A DNA stretch of 64,000 nt from Pseudomonas monteilii (GTDB taxonomy: Bacteria; Pseudomonadota; Gammaproteobacteria; Pseudomonadales; Pseudomonadaceae), in assembly GCA_001534745.1 (NCBI GenBank), contig CP013997.1, forward strand, positions 2,294,001 through 2,358,000, in the 5' to 3' direction. The notes beneath the pieces are model-generated. The model did not search any database and was not told the origin of the DNA. It saw only the letters and a list, made by a program, of their open reading frames with translations. The translations under genes and the position numbers were made by a program. Positions 27,718 to 36,453 of the stretch are shown piece after piece (within the stretch, counting starts at the first letter, position 1; each line of letters starts with the position of its first letter).

Positions 27718-27733
27718 ATCTAGATTTCTAGAT
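27718..27733. promoter_or_regulatory. Palindrome ATCTAGA-TT-TCTAGAT before the OYE gene
   Basis: Perfect 7-bp arms with a 2-bp centre lie 13 bp upstream of the OYE start and are preceded by a further AGATATCT. The position in the leader suggests a repressor operator. Confidence 0.5.
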
Positions 27734-27787
27734 GTGTTGACTGACGGCTTGGCGGTGCGTCAGATGAAGGGTGAGCAGCCTATTCTG

Positions 27788-27801
27788 CATATCGAAATAT
27801 G
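27788..27801. promoter_or_regulatory. Inverted repeat CATAT-CGAA-ATATG
   Basis: Perfect 5-bp arms in an AT-rich stretch about 85 bp upstream of the OYE gene look like an ArsR-type operator. Binding by the ArsR protein at 26167 is inference. Confidence 0.4.
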
Positions 27802-27943
27802 TCAATATTATGGAGTAAAGTGTGTCATCCGATACGTTGGGTGACACGGGAGCGGCGCTGGGCTTGGCCTGCAAAAGAAGGGCATCGCGCCTGCCTCGCA
27901 AGCATTCGTTGGCCGCTGCGAGGCAGGCGAGACACGCGGTGCA

Positions 27944-28492
27944 TCAACTCGCCAGGTAGTCGTCCACCGAGCGAACGGTGCCATAGCCGAACTCGAATGC
28001 CGCCATCATCGCCGCATGAACGTGCGAGGCCGGGACGTTGACGCCGTCGAACGCCAGATCCAGGGTGGCGCAGGCGTCGTGAAGGATGGTGACGGTATAG
28101 CCCATGTCCGCAGCGGCCCTGACCACGGCATCGATGCACATATGGCTCATGGCGCCGACCACCACTACTTCTTTGACGTGATGGGCGTCCAGCTGTTGCT
28201 TGAGGTCCGTTTCGCGAAAGGCATTGATGTGGTGCTTGACGATCACCGCTTCGCCCTCCAGCGGGGCCACGGTTTCCTGAATACGGACACCGGCCGTGCC
28301 GGGCACGAAGATCGGGGCGTCATCTTGGGCAGACTCATGGCGGACATGGAACACGGGCATCCCTTTGCCTCGAGCATCCGCTATCACGCGCGCTGCCTGG
28401 GCGGTCGCCGCTTCGATACCTGTCAGGGGGAGCTTGCCGCTCGGCAAGTATTCGTTTTGCAGGTCCACGACGATCAGACCGATGGGGTTCAT
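27944..28492 (-). CDS. Isochorismatase-like cysteine hydrolase
   Basis: The product has about 182 residues. It contains the family triad: Asp in LIVVDLQNEYLPSG, Lys in VIVKHHINAF and the nucleophile Cys in VVGAMSHMCIDAVVRAA. Members hydrolyse amides such as nicotinamide, N-carbamoylsarcosine or ureido compounds. AAGGA is 10 nt before ATG 28492, while it directly abuts the earlier ATG 28501. A GlxA-type regulator is encoded about 500 bp upstream on the same strand, a common arrangement for these hydrolases in pseudomonads. The substrate is unknown. Confidence 0.88.
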   Translation of the reverse strand: MNPIGLIVVDLQNEYLPSGKLPLTGIEAATAQAARVIADARGKGMPVFHVRHESAQDDAPIFVPGTAGVRIQETVAPLEGEAVIVKHHINAFRETDLKQQLDAHHVKEVVVVGAMSHMCIDAVVRAAADMGYTVTILHDACATLDLAFDGVNVPASHVHAAMMAAFEFGYGTVRSVDDYLAS

Positions 28493-28631
28493 GGCGTTCA
28501 TTTCCTTTCAACGGGAGAAAGGCCTAGGATCGCCGCCCTCGGCGCACCTGCGAAGAGGCGCGAACGACAACCAAAGGGCTGATATCGACAAGCGCTATGC
28601 TGCGATGAAAACGGCTGCCACGGACCTGTGT

Positions 28632-28699
28632 ATGCGGGCTTGCCCGCGAAAGCGTCCGATCCGTCGCCACCTGCATCGCGGGCAAGCCCGCTCCCACAA
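28632..28699. repeat. Two REP cores in opposite orientation
   Basis: GCGGGCTTGCCCGC and GCGGGCAAGCCCGC flank a 40-bp spacer. They belong to the REP cluster filling the ~500-bp gap 28493-29011, which shows no convincing gene. Confidence 0.85.
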
Positions 28700-28744
28700 G
28701 CTGCTTGCGCAGCCATGACTACACCGACAGGCTGCAGCGATCCG

Positions 28745-28907
28745 GTGGGAGCAAATGTCTTTTCTACTCGGCACATGCCCGACCGCATGCGGCGCCTGAC
28801 AGGGCCCTATCGCTGGCAAGCCAGCTCCCACCCAGACCTCTGCAGCCATCGATGTAGGCATGACTGCGCAAGCAGCTTGTGGGAGCGGGCTTGCCCGCGA
28901 TGGCGTC
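28745..28907 (+). repeat. 163-bp composite repeat with REP cores, copy 2
   Basis: This is nearly collinear with 20716-20878, including the stretch CTTTTCTACTC, the REP core CGCTGGCAAGCCAGC, the spacer CATGACTGCGCAAGCAGC and the final GTGGGAGCGGGCTTGCCCGC. The two copies are 8 kb apart in the same orientation. Confidence 0.85.
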
Positions 28908-28921
28908 CGATCCGTCGCCGC

Positions 28922-28951
28922 CTGCATCGCAGGCAAGCCTGCTTCCACCTA
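28922..28951. repeat. REP element, variant core
   Basis: CATCGCAGGCAAGCCTGCTT CCACC is a REP core with compensating changes in both hairpin arms. Confidence 0.75.
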
Positions 28952-29011
28952 TGGCTTGCCACTCATTTTCTTGAACATCGACGATGTCATGCGTCTTGTA
29001 TGAGGCAGGGC

Positions 29012-29989
29012 TTATCGCAACCCTGCGCTGAAACGTCGTTTGTAGGCGCCCGGTGTCAACCCGACGATACGGGTGAACACCTTGCGAAACGCGCCTGCAT
29101 CGCTGTACCCCACTTCCCAGGCGACCCTGTCGATGGACGCCGTCTCGAACTGCAGCATCTCGCGTGCGCGCCCCACGCGAAGCCGTTGACCGTATTCGGT
29201 GGTCGTCATGCCCGTGGCTTTCTGGAAGCGTCGCAGCAAGGTCCGTGGCTCGAGTTTGGCCTGGGCGGCCAAGGTGGCCAGCGTCATGTCTTTTGCCTGG
29301 GTCGCCTGGAGCCAATGCTGCACGCTCAGCACGGCAGCGTCCCCGTGCGTCAGGACCGGGGAAAAGGCGCTGTAATAGCGTTGCTCGCGGCCAGGCGGGT
29401 CGACCACCAGCGTGCGGGCGGTATCGAGCATGATGGACGGCCCTAACAGCCGGTCGATCAGACGCAATCCCAGATCGGTCCAGGCCATCAACCCGCCAGC
29501 GGTCATGATGTCGCCGTCGTCGATGATGAGCCGGTCGACGTCGACCTGAACGTTCGGAAAATGCTGTTGCAAGCGTTGCGCATACGTCCAGTGGGTGGTC
29601 ATGGGCCGGCCGTCCAGCAGTCCCGTGGCCGCGAGCATGAACGCCCCTGCGCATACGGAGCCAAGCACCACGCCTTGGGCATGTTGCTCGATCAGCCAGG
29701 CCACCAGGGCGTTTGGCGGCGTTGGGTCCGGCTCCTGCAGGGTCGGCGGCAGAATCAGCACGGCCAGCCTCGAGCCGGCGTGCGGCTGAGTGTCGAACAC
29801 CCGTTCAGGCGTGCTGGACGCTGACGCTTGTTGCCAGTGGGAGATGCGCAACGACGGCGCAGGTGACTTCAAGAAACGAGAAGCCACGGTGTTTGCCACG
29901 TTGAACAGGTCGGTGAGCCCCAGGGTGGCTGCCTGTTGGACCCCTGGGTACTGGACGAGGCCGATTTCGAAGGCGGGCGGGGTGTGCAT
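29012..29989 (-). CDS. GlxA-type AraC-family regulator (DJ-1/PfpI plus AraC HTH)
   Basis: The product has 325 residues. Residues 1 to about 195 form a DJ-1/PfpI-like amidotransferase domain, with VLGSVCAGAFMLAATGLLDGRPMTTHW at the nucleophile elbow. The last ~100 residues carry two AraC helix-turn-helix units (LAAQAKLEPRTLLRRFQKATG and VAWEVGYSDAGAFRKVFTRIVG). Such regulators sense small nitrogenous ligands. The cysteine hydrolase downstream on the same strand is the likely target or partner. REP repeats lie between the two genes. Confidence 0.9.
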   Translation of the reverse strand: MHTPPAFEIGLVQYPGVQQAATLGLTDLFNVANTVASRFLKSPAPSLRISHWQQASASSTPERVFDTQPHAGSRLAVLILPPTLQEPDPTPPNALVAWLIEQHAQGVVLGSVCAGAFMLAATGLLDGRPMTTHWTYAQRLQQHFPNVQVDVDRLIIDDGDIMTAGGLMAWTDLGLRLIDRLLGPSIMLDTARTLVVDPPGREQRYYSAFSPVLTHGDAAVLSVQHWLQATQAKDMTLATLAAQAKLEPRTLLRRFQKATGMTTTEYGQRLRVGRAREMLQFETASIDRVAWEVGYSDAGAFRKVFTRIVGLTPGAYKRRFSAGLR

Positions 29990-30410
29990 CTGTCGGTCAG
30001 GGTCTTGAGCAGGTCGGGAGTGACGGTGCTCACCTTAGCACCGGATCCACGGCAGGGTGCATCGTCCTCATGCTCGGCTCATCGCTGGCGCTTCAGGCCG
30101 GACGCCTGCGGATCATCAGGGTATTCGCGCCTGTGCCGTACGGAGCGACGTCCCGTTCGAACAACGCCGCGTCGTCTTCAAACGGTTGAAAACCTCTCCT
30201 GGCCTCGATAATTCACGCGACCACTCGCCTCGCGCCATAGGCGAACGGTCGCGGTTCTCCGAGTAAGCAGCCTCGTCTCACAATTCCAACGCTGCGGCGC
30301 CCTTCGCACCGGTCCTCCGGTAGCTCCTATAACGATAATTATCCTTTTCCACCAACGCCGCGCGCCATCGCGCGGACCGCGTTCGCGCGCTCATTGAAGA
30401 CTTGACTGCC
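29990..30410. other. 421-bp intergenic region upstream of the DMT exporter
   Basis: This is a divergent region between the GlxA-type regulator and the exporter. It contains a 10-bp palindrome GATAATTATC at 30334-30343, 67 bp before the exporter start. The palindrome resembles half of a Fur box, but the full 19-bp box is not present. I see no gene here. Confidence 0.4.
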
Positions 30411-31313
30411 ATGATCGTTACTTCTGCCTCCAGTACCGGTGTATCCACCGGTCATCGCAACGTCTTGCTCGCCGCACACGTCGCCGCCGTGCTGTTCGGC
30501 CTCACGGGTATCCTGGGCGCGCTGATCCTCGCCGATGCCAGCGTGATCACCTTCGGCCGCGCAGCGTTTGCCTTCATCGCGCTAGGGTTCGTCGCCGGCT
30601 TGCAAGGCACTCGCCTGCTGGACGCCTTGAGCTGGCGTACCGTGCCTGTGATCGGCCTGACGGGGACCCTGCTGGCCGCCCATTGGGTGACCTTCTTCAT
30701 TGCCGTGAAGGTAGGAGGCGTGGCGATGGCCACCCTGGGTTTCGCCAGTTTCCCGGCGTTCATCGCGCTGGTGGATCTGCTGATCTTCCGTGAGCGTATC
30801 GGCAAGACCGAAAGTATGCTGCTGATGATGGTGACGGCAGGGCTGGTCCTGGTCGTGCCGTCGTTCGACCTGCACGACGAGGGCACGGTCGGCCTGCTCT
30901 GGGGGCTGGCCTCGGGCTTGTCCTTCGCGCTGCTGGCCGTGGCCAACCGGCGTCGCACGGCTGGCATGAACGCCATGCAGGTCGCGTTCTGGCAGAACGT
31001 GGTGGTGGCGGTGCTGATGGTGCCGTTCGCCTTCAGCCATCTGGGCAGTGCCGGTCTGCGGGCCGACGACTGGGTGGCCTTGGCGCTGCTGGGGGTGTTC
31101 TGCACCGGGCTGTCGCAGTTTCTGTTCGTCAGGAGCCTCAATGGGCTGCAGGCACGCACGGCGGGCATGATCATCGCTCTGGAGCCGGTGTATGCCATCG
31201 CGTGCGCCTGGTGGTTGTTCGACGAGCAACCTTCGCTGCAGATGGGCGCAGGGGCGGCGCTGGTGGTACTGGCCACCTTGCTCGGCGGGCGTCGCAAGAC
31301 TTCGGCCCACTGA
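30411..31313 (+). CDS. DMT/EamA-family inner-membrane transporter
   Basis: The 300-residue protein is very hydrophobic, with about ten membrane segments in two EamA repeats (roughly 15-145 and 155-290). Each repeat ends in an LEPVYAIACAWWLFDEQP- or LIFRERIG-type motif. Family members export amino acids or other metabolites. The ATG at 30411 is preferred over an in-frame TTG at 30402. Substrate unknown. It stands alone on the plus strand between two GlxA-type regulator genes. Confidence 0.88.
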   Translation: MIVTSASSTGVSTGHRNVLLAAHVAAVLFGLTGILGALILADASVITFGRAAFAFIALGFVAGLQGTRLLDALSWRTVPVIGLTGTLLAAHWVTFFIAVKVGGVAMATLGFASFPAFIALVDLLIFRERIGKTESMLLMMVTAGLVLVVPSFDLHDEGTVGLLWGLASGLSFALLAVANRRRTAGMNAMQVAFWQNVVVAVLMVPFAFSHLGSAGLRADDWVALALLGVFCTGLSQFLFVRSLNGLQARTAGMIIALEPVYAIACAWWLFDEQPSLQMGAGAALVVLATLLGGRRKTSAH

Positions 31314-31475
31314 CGTTCGGCAATGGCGGACGATGTCCGTCTGAGCCCATTGGATGACCGAATCCGTCGATTGACCTCTGTTCGCGCTTTCTAGGGTGAA
31401 ACGGTGCAGCACCTCAGCGTGCGGCACCTCACCCCTAACAAAAGCAAAAGCAGGGATCAGGATGACGATGACGAC

Positions 31476-31577
31476 GTGTTGACCCTAGGTCTGGCAGGGC
31501 TGATCGTGCTGGTGGGGGTCATCACCAGCCGACGTCACGAACGGGCATCACGGCTGGCGAAGGTCGAAACCGTCTAG
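31476..31577 (+). CDS. Possible small single-pass membrane protein
   Basis: A 33-codon frame starting GTG encodes LTLGLAGLIVLVGVI followed by TSRRHERASRLAKVETV. That is one hydrophobic helix and then a positively charged tail, giving an inside C-terminus. It fills part of the 303-bp gap between the DMT and AraC genes. The upstream AGGATGACG is a plausible but loose ribosome site. There is no homology evidence, so the call is tentative. Confidence 0.25.
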   Translation: MLTLGLAGLIVLVGVITSRRHERASRLAKVETV

Positions 31578-31616
31578 CAGTGCAGCGTCCGTTCGCCGTC
31601 AAGAGGCGAGCGGACA

Positions 31617-32723
31617 CTACCGACCTGATTCGCGCTGCCGGCTTTTGACGCAACCGAAGCGTTTTTCCTTCGAAGGGCTGTGGCCAAAGAATGCGGTGTA
31701 GCACTTGCTGAAATGGCTGGCAGAGACGAAGCCGCAGGCCACCGCCACACCCAGCAGCGGCAGGTCGGAGTGCTGCAGCATGCGCCGGCTTTCGGTGATG
31801 CGCAGTTCCATGTAGTAGCGCACCGGGGTCGTGCCGAGCTGATGCTGGAACAGGCGACCGATCTGCCGCTTCGAGCGGCCGACGTAGGTGGCGATCTGGT
31901 CCTGGCTCAGGGGTTCTTCAAGATTGGCGCTCATCAGCTGGATCGCTTCGCGCAAGGGTTCGCTGATGTTGGCCTGGGGGGCCGGCAGGGTACGCCGATA
32001 ACGCGAGGACTCGAACGCCAGGATGGCCGTGATGCCCTCGGTCAAGGCCGTGCCTCGTCGTTGACCCAGCCATTCCAGCACCATGGTGAACGCCCCGCCC
32101 GGGCTGGCCGCGCTCAGCCGGTCACGGTCCACCACGAAGCTGTCGGTGCCGACATGGCTGTGGCGGGCGATTTCCGCCACGGCGCCGCGGTGCTCGGGGT
32201 GCACGGCGCAGCGGTAACCGTCGAGCAATCCGGCCTGCCCCAGGAACCAGGCGCCATTCCAGAGCCCGGCCAGGGCCACGCCCTTGCGCGCCAGCCCTTG
32301 CAGGCACGCGTTCAGGTCGGGAGAGGCCACCAGCGCGGTGCGCAGGCCGCCGCAGACCACCAGCAGGTCCAGAGGCATCTTGAGGCTGGTATCGAGCCGT
32401 GCGTCGAGGGTGATGACGATACCCAGGTCGCTGGTGACGGGCTGGCCGTTCAGGCTGAAGGTCGTGCTGACGCAGGCTTGCGGCTGGATCAGGTTGGCCG
32501 TGACCAAGGTGTCCAGCGCTTGGGTGAACGCCAGCAGGGAAAAGTGCTCCAGCAGCAGAAAACCCACGCACGTCTGTGGACGGGTGGGCGAGGCTGCCGC
32601 GGGCGTGAAGCGCACGTTGTGCCCATTGAGGGCGGTACTGAAACTACGAGTCGGACGCAACGGGTGTTTCTCTTCGTTCAGGCAATTGAAAAGGCAGGTC
32701 GGAACGACCCGCCGTATGGACAA
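31617..32723 (-). CDS. GlxA-type AraC-family regulator next to a betaine-type ABC importer
   Basis: The frame has 368 codons. A DJ-1/PfpI-like domain (TCVGFLLLEHFSLLAFTQALDTL to about 230) is followed by an AraC DNA-binding domain (LSQDQIATYVGRSKRQIGRLFQHQLG; VAVACGFVSASHFSKCYTAFFG). The architecture is that of GbdR, CdhR and related regulators of choline, betaine and carnitine catabolism. The gene begins three bases after the last permease stop and is the last gene of the importer operon. The start is uncertain: the frame opens with TTG, and no ATG occurs before about residue 115. Confidence 0.85.
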   Translation of the reverse strand: MSIRRVVPTCLFNCLNEEKHPLRPTRSFSTALNGHNVRFTPAAASPTRPQTCVGFLLLEHFSLLAFTQALDTLVTANLIQPQACVSTTFSLNGQPVTSDLGIVITLDARLDTSLKMPLDLLVVCGGLRTALVASPDLNACLQGLARKGVALAGLWNGAWFLGQAGLLDGYRCAVHPEHRGAVAEIARHSHVGTDSFVVDRDRLSAASPGGAFTMVLEWLGQRRGTALTEGITAILAFESSRYRRTLPAPQANISEPLREAIQLMSANLEEPLSQDQIATYVGRSKRQIGRLFQHQLGTTPVRYYMELRITESRRMLQHSDLPLLGVAVACGFVSASHFSKCYTAFFGHSPSKEKRFGCVKSRQRESGR

Positions 32724-32726
32724 GGT

Positions 32727-33578
32727 TTACACGCGCAGCGGCCTCGCTCGGCGGCTGAGCAGGCCGCGCGACAGCCGGTCGAGCAGCAGCGCCACCGCAA
32801 CGATCGCCAACCCTGCACGCAGCCCGAGGCCCATTTCCATCCGGGTCAGGCCGCGCGTCACCTCGGCGCCGAGACCACCGGCACCCACCAGGCCGGCCAG
32901 CACCACCATGGCCAGGGACATCAGGATGCACTGGTTCAAGCCCACCAGCAGGGTGGGCATGGCGCTGGGCAGTTCGATCTTGAAGAGGATGGTGCCGGGC
33001 TTGGCGCCGGTGGCCTGCCCGAGTTCCAGCAGGTCCTTGGGCACTTGGCGAAAGCCCAGGGTGGTCAGGCGCAGCATGGGCGGAATGCCGTAGATGATGG
33101 TGGCCATGATCGCCGGGACCTTGCCCAGGCTGAAGATGATCACGGCCGGGATCAGGTAGACCCAAGGGGGCACGGTCTGCATCACGTTCAGCACGGGGCC
33201 GAGCGCGTTGTCGATGCGCTTCACGCGAGCGGCCAATACGCCCAAGGGGAAGGCCACGGCCACGGCGATGATCACCGCTACCGAGACCAGGGCGATGGTC
33301 TGCATCGACGCAGTCCAGAAGCCGCTGAGCCAGCAGAAGCCCAGCAGCACACCGGCCAGTACGGCACTGCGCAGGTTGATGAACAACGCCGTCAACAGGC
33401 ACACCCCGGCGATCATCGCGTAGAACGGCGGCAGCAGGAGCAGCGCCTCGATCCCGCCGAGCATCGTCTCGACGAAATGGCCGATGGCCGCGAACAGCCC
33501 GTGCAGGTGGGTGTTCAGCCAGTCGAACAGCGGCGCCAGGTAGGCACCAGGGGACAGGTTCAGTTCAGTGAGCGCCAT
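32727..33578 (-). CDS. Betaine/carnitine-type ABC importer permease 2 (ProW/OpuAB-like)
   Basis: The 283-residue protein has about six membrane segments. The permease coupling motif is DLLELGQATGAKPGTILFKIELPSAMPTLLVGLNQCIL. The N-terminal ~60 residues form a periplasmic or helical lead typical of ProW. It overlaps the other permease gene by 14 bases. Two different permeases in one importer suggest a heterodimeric channel. Confidence 0.9.
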   Translation of the reverse strand: MALTELNLSPGAYLAPLFDWLNTHLHGLFAAIGHFVETMLGGIEALLLLPPFYAMIAGVCLLTALFINLRSAVLAGVLLGFCWLSGFWTASMQTIALVSVAVIIAVAVAFPLGVLAARVKRIDNALGPVLNVMQTVPPWVYLIPAVIIFSLGKVPAIMATIIYGIPPMLRLTTLGFRQVPKDLLELGQATGAKPGTILFKIELPSAMPTLLVGLNQCILMSLAMVVLAGLVGAGGLGAEVTRGLTRMEMGLGLRAGLAIVAVALLLDRLSRGLLSRRARPLRV

Positions 33579-34422
33579 GACCAGCCTCCTCGGAGTCGCG
33601 GTGACGGCCCTGGGCCAGACGGTCGAGAACCAGGGTGAGCACCACGATGGCGATGGCAGCGTTGATGGAGCGGGCGATGTCCAGGGTACGGATGGCGCTG
33701 TAGATCACCTCGCCCAGCCCACCGGAGCCGACGATACCCGCAATCACCACCATGCCGAAGGCCATCATCAGGCTCTGGTTGATGCCTGTCCTGATACTGG
33801 GCAGCGCAAACGGCAGGCGAATCTTGACGAACTGCTGCCAGCCGGTGGTGCCGCTGGCGTTACCCAGTTCGAGAAAGGCCTGAGGGGTCATGCGTACGCC
33901 CAGTGCGGTGAGGCGCAGCACCGGGGGCACGGCGACGATGACCGTCGCTATCAGGGCCGTGCCGGTGCCGTAACCGAGCAGCGCGATGGCAGGCAGCAGG
34001 TAGATGTAGGGTGGCAGGGTCTGCACCAGGTCCAGGGCCGGTTCGCAGACGCGGTTGACCGCAGGGGACAGCCCGGCGATCACGCCGCACGGCACGCCGA
34101 TGAGCAAGGCCAGGCAGGTGGCGGTGAGGACCAGGGCGAGGGTGCTCATGGTCTGCGGCCACAAGCCCATCATCGCGCACAGCGTCAGGGCGAGGAGGGT
34201 GCCCAAGGCGAAGCGCCAGCCGGCCAGGCGCCAGGCCAACACGGCGAACAGCAGCGCCACGACATAGAACGGCGGCCACTCGAACACGGTGTAGACCGCC
34301 TGGTAGACGGCCTTGAGCACGTCGTTGAACAGGTCGAACAGGTCTGCGGCATTGTCGGACAGCCACATCAGACCGTTGTCGACGGTTTCGTCGAACGCAG
34401 AGGCGAAGTCTGTGGGGTTCAT
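33565..34422 (-). CDS. Betaine/carnitine-type ABC importer permease 1 (ProW/OpuAB-like)
   Basis: The 285-residue protein has a ~60-residue amphipathic N-terminus and about six membrane segments. Its coupling motif is AFLELGNASGTTGWQQFVKIRLPFALPSIRTGINQSLM. It resembles permease 2 over the core but is clearly distinct. Its start overlaps the ATPase stop by four bases. Confidence 0.9.
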   Translation of the reverse strand: MNPTDFASAFDETVDNGLMWLSDNAADLFDLFNDVLKAVYQAVYTVFEWPPFYVVALLFAVLAWRLAGWRFALGTLLALTLCAMMGLWPQTMSTLALVLTATCLALLIGVPCGVIAGLSPAVNRVCEPALDLVQTLPPYIYLLPAIALLGYGTGTALIATVIVAVPPVLRLTALGVRMTPQAFLELGNASGTTGWQQFVKIRLPFALPSIRTGINQSLMMAFGMVVIAGIVGSGGLGEVIYSAIRTLDIARSINAAIAIVVLTLVLDRLAQGRHRDSEEAGHGAH

Positions 34423-35528
34423 GCCAGACCTCCCACGGGCAGAGGCGGCTGCACGGCGGCCTGGTCGGGAGGCACGCCCTGCACGGCGCGCAGCAGGTCA
34501 CGCTGGCTGATCACGCCTACCAGCGCACCGTGCTCGCGCACGCCTACCGCGTCGTGCCCCGAGCGGATCAACAGGTCGATCAGGCTGTGCAGGTCGCTGT
34601 CCGGGCTGGCACATTCCAGTTGCTCGGGATCCTGGTGCGGATACCGGGCACGGTGGTCGGCCAGCGGTTGCATGATCGAGTGGGCCTTGACCAGATGCAG
34701 CCGCGAGATGCCTGCAACGAATTCGGCCACATAGTCGTCGGCCGGATTGAGGACGATCTCTTCGGCCGTGCCTTCCTGGATGATGACCCCGTCCTTCATG
34801 ATGGCGATGCGGTCGCCGATGCGGATGGCCTCTTCCAGGTCGTGGGTGATGAAGACAGCCGACTTGCCCAGGGACTTGGTCAGTTGCCGGAACTCGTCCT
34901 GCAGCTGCCGACGGATCAACGGGTCGAGCGCGCTGAACGGCTCGTCCATCAGGATCACTTCCGGGTCCGAGGCGATCGCCCGGGCCAGGCCGACGCGCTG
35001 CTGCATGCCGCCGGACAGCTCGCTGGGGTAGCGGTTGGCCCAGTCGCTCAGCCCGACCTTGGCCAGGGCATTGCCGGCCACCTCATGGCGCTTGCCCTTG
35101 GCCACGCCTTGCACTTCCAGGCCGAACGCCGCGTTTTCCAGCACCGTGCGGTGTGGCAGCAGGGCGACGCTCTGGAACACCATGCCGATGTGCTTGGCCC
35201 GTACCTCGCGCAGCGACGCTGCGTCCAACCGGGCGATGTCGCGGCCCCTGACCAGGATCTCGCCACTGGTGGGGCTGATGAGACGATTGAGCAGACGGAT
35301 CAGCGTGGACTTGCCACTGCCGGACAGCCCCATGATGCAGAAGATCTCACCGCGACGGACCTGCAGGTCGACGTTCGAGACCCCCACGACACAGCCGTAC
35401 TCCTGGAGGATCTGGGTCTTGCTCAGGCCGCGTTCGCGGTAGGCCTGCATGGCGGCTGGTGCGCGATCTCCGAAAATCTTCCAGACACCGCGGCAATCGA
35501 CCAGTGTTTCGACATTGCTAGTATTCAT
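34419..35528 (-). CDS. Betaine/carnitine-type ABC importer ATPase (ProV/OpuAA-like)
   Basis: The product has 369 residues. Walker A is GLSGSGKST, the signature is LSGGMQQR, Walker B is VILMDEPFSALD, and the switch His is in ITHDLEEA. The long N-terminus with YRERGLSKTQILQEYGCVVGVSNV is a ProV hallmark. A C-terminal CBS-like region (HDAVGVREHGALVGVISQRDLLRAV) is the usual osmosensing or regulatory module. The partner SBP is 73 bp upstream. Confidence 0.92.
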   Translation of the reverse strand: MNTSNVETLVDCRGVWKIFGDRAPAAMQAYRERGLSKTQILQEYGCVVGVSNVDLQVRRGEIFCIMGLSGSGKSTLIRLLNRLISPTSGEILVRGRDIARLDAASLREVRAKHIGMVFQSVALLPHRTVLENAAFGLEVQGVAKGKRHEVAGNALAKVGLSDWANRYPSELSGGMQQRVGLARAIASDPEVILMDEPFSALDPLIRRQLQDEFRQLTKSLGKSAVFITHDLEEAIRIGDRIAIMKDGVIIQEGTAEEIVLNPADDYVAEFVAGISRLHLVKAHSIMQPLADHRARYPHQDPEQLECASPDSDLHSLIDLLIRSGHDAVGVREHGALVGVISQRDLLRAVQGVPPDQAAVQPPLPVGGLA

Positions 35529-35601
35529 GTGTGCACCCGAACCAGAGTCTTCTGGTGTGTTCTTGTGTCAAGTTCGGCAGTGGCAAGGTGAAGCGCTGCT
35601 G

Positions 35602-36453
35602 TCAGTATTTTTTGATGTTTTCCCAGCGCTTGATCAGGTCGGCATGACCGTCGGTCCAGTCCTTGATGGCCTGGTCCATGGTCTTGCCATCGTTGACGGC
35701 ACTGTTGATGGCACTGATGTCGGCCAGGGGCACGTAGACGCTGGCGAGGACTTCACGCGCCTGCGGGTTCTCGGCCGAGAAGCCTTTCTGGCCGATCCAG
35801 TAGTAGCCTTGGGGCGGTGCGAACACGCCTTTGGGGTCCTTGAGGAACTTTGTGTCGTACTTGAGGGCCATCCAGGTCGGTTCCCAGAGGGTCACCGCGA
35901 CCCATTCCTTGCGGTCGACCGCCGATTTCAGCGCAGCGGTCATGGCCGCGGTGCTGCCCTCGAGCAGGTTGAGCTTGAGGCCATAGGTCTGGACGGCCTT
36001 GGCCGCGTCACTCATCAGGCCCGAACCCGGCTCGATGCCCACGATCTTGTTGCCGAACTTGTCGGCGTTTTCGTTGAGCTGTTCGATCGAGTCGATCGGC
36101 ACGTACTTGGGCACGGCGATCGCCTGGTACAGCCCGTGGGACACCGGCGAGATCTTTTCCAGGCGGTTCTTGTTGCGGTTCCAGAAGTCCTGCGCCACAT
36201 AGTCGATCTGCGAGGCGAGGATCTGCACATCACCCTTGCTCAGCGCCGCGTAGGCGATGCCCCATTCCGAGAACGAGGTCACCTTGACGGTGTAGCCCGC
36301 GTCTTCCAGCACTTTTTTGGTGATGCCGGTGATCGGCGTGAGGTCTTCCCAGGACAACGTGCCCATGTTGATGACCTTCTCTTCGGCATGGGCCTGACAC
36401 AAGCCCAGACCGACCATTGCGATAGCGCACAACGCCTTGCGGATACGATTCAT
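35602..36453 (-). CDS. Betaine/carnitine-type periplasmic binding protein (ProX/OpuAC-like)
   Basis: The 283-residue product starts MNRIRKALCAIAMVGLGLCQAHA, a Sec signal. The mature part has NMGTLSWEDLTPITGITKKVLEDAGY and several aromatic residues (TLWEPTWMALKY, GYYWIGQKGF) that could form the cation-pi cage for quaternary ammonium ligands. CAGGAG just before ATG 36453 fixes the start. The true ligand may be a betaine other than glycine betaine, because the cluster contains amine-oxidising enzymes. Confidence 0.9.
   Translation of the reverse strand: MNRIRKALCAIAMVGLGLCQAHAEEKVINMGTLSWEDLTPITGITKKVLEDAGYTVKVTSFSEWGIAYAALSKGDVQILASQIDYVAQDFWNRNKNRLEKISPVSHGLYQAIAVPKYVPIDSIEQLNENADKFGNKIVGIEPGSGLMSDAAKAVQTYGLKLNLLEGSTAAMTAALKSAVDRKEWVAVTLWEPTWMALKYDTKFLKDPKGVFAPPQGYYWIGQKGFSAENPQAREVLASVYVPLADISAINSAVNDGKTMDQAIKDWTDGHADLIKRWENIKKY

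Noticed and set aside
28764..29654. A 296-codon minus-strand frame overlapping the GlxA-type regulator and REP cluster.
   Set aside because: It is out of frame with the regulator, whose two HTH units and DJ-1 domain are unambiguous, and part of it translates REP repeats.
30334..30343. GATAATTATC as a Fur box before the DMT exporter.
   Set aside because: Only a 10-bp palindrome is present; the flanks do not continue the 19-bp Fur consensus, and the exporter has no iron link.
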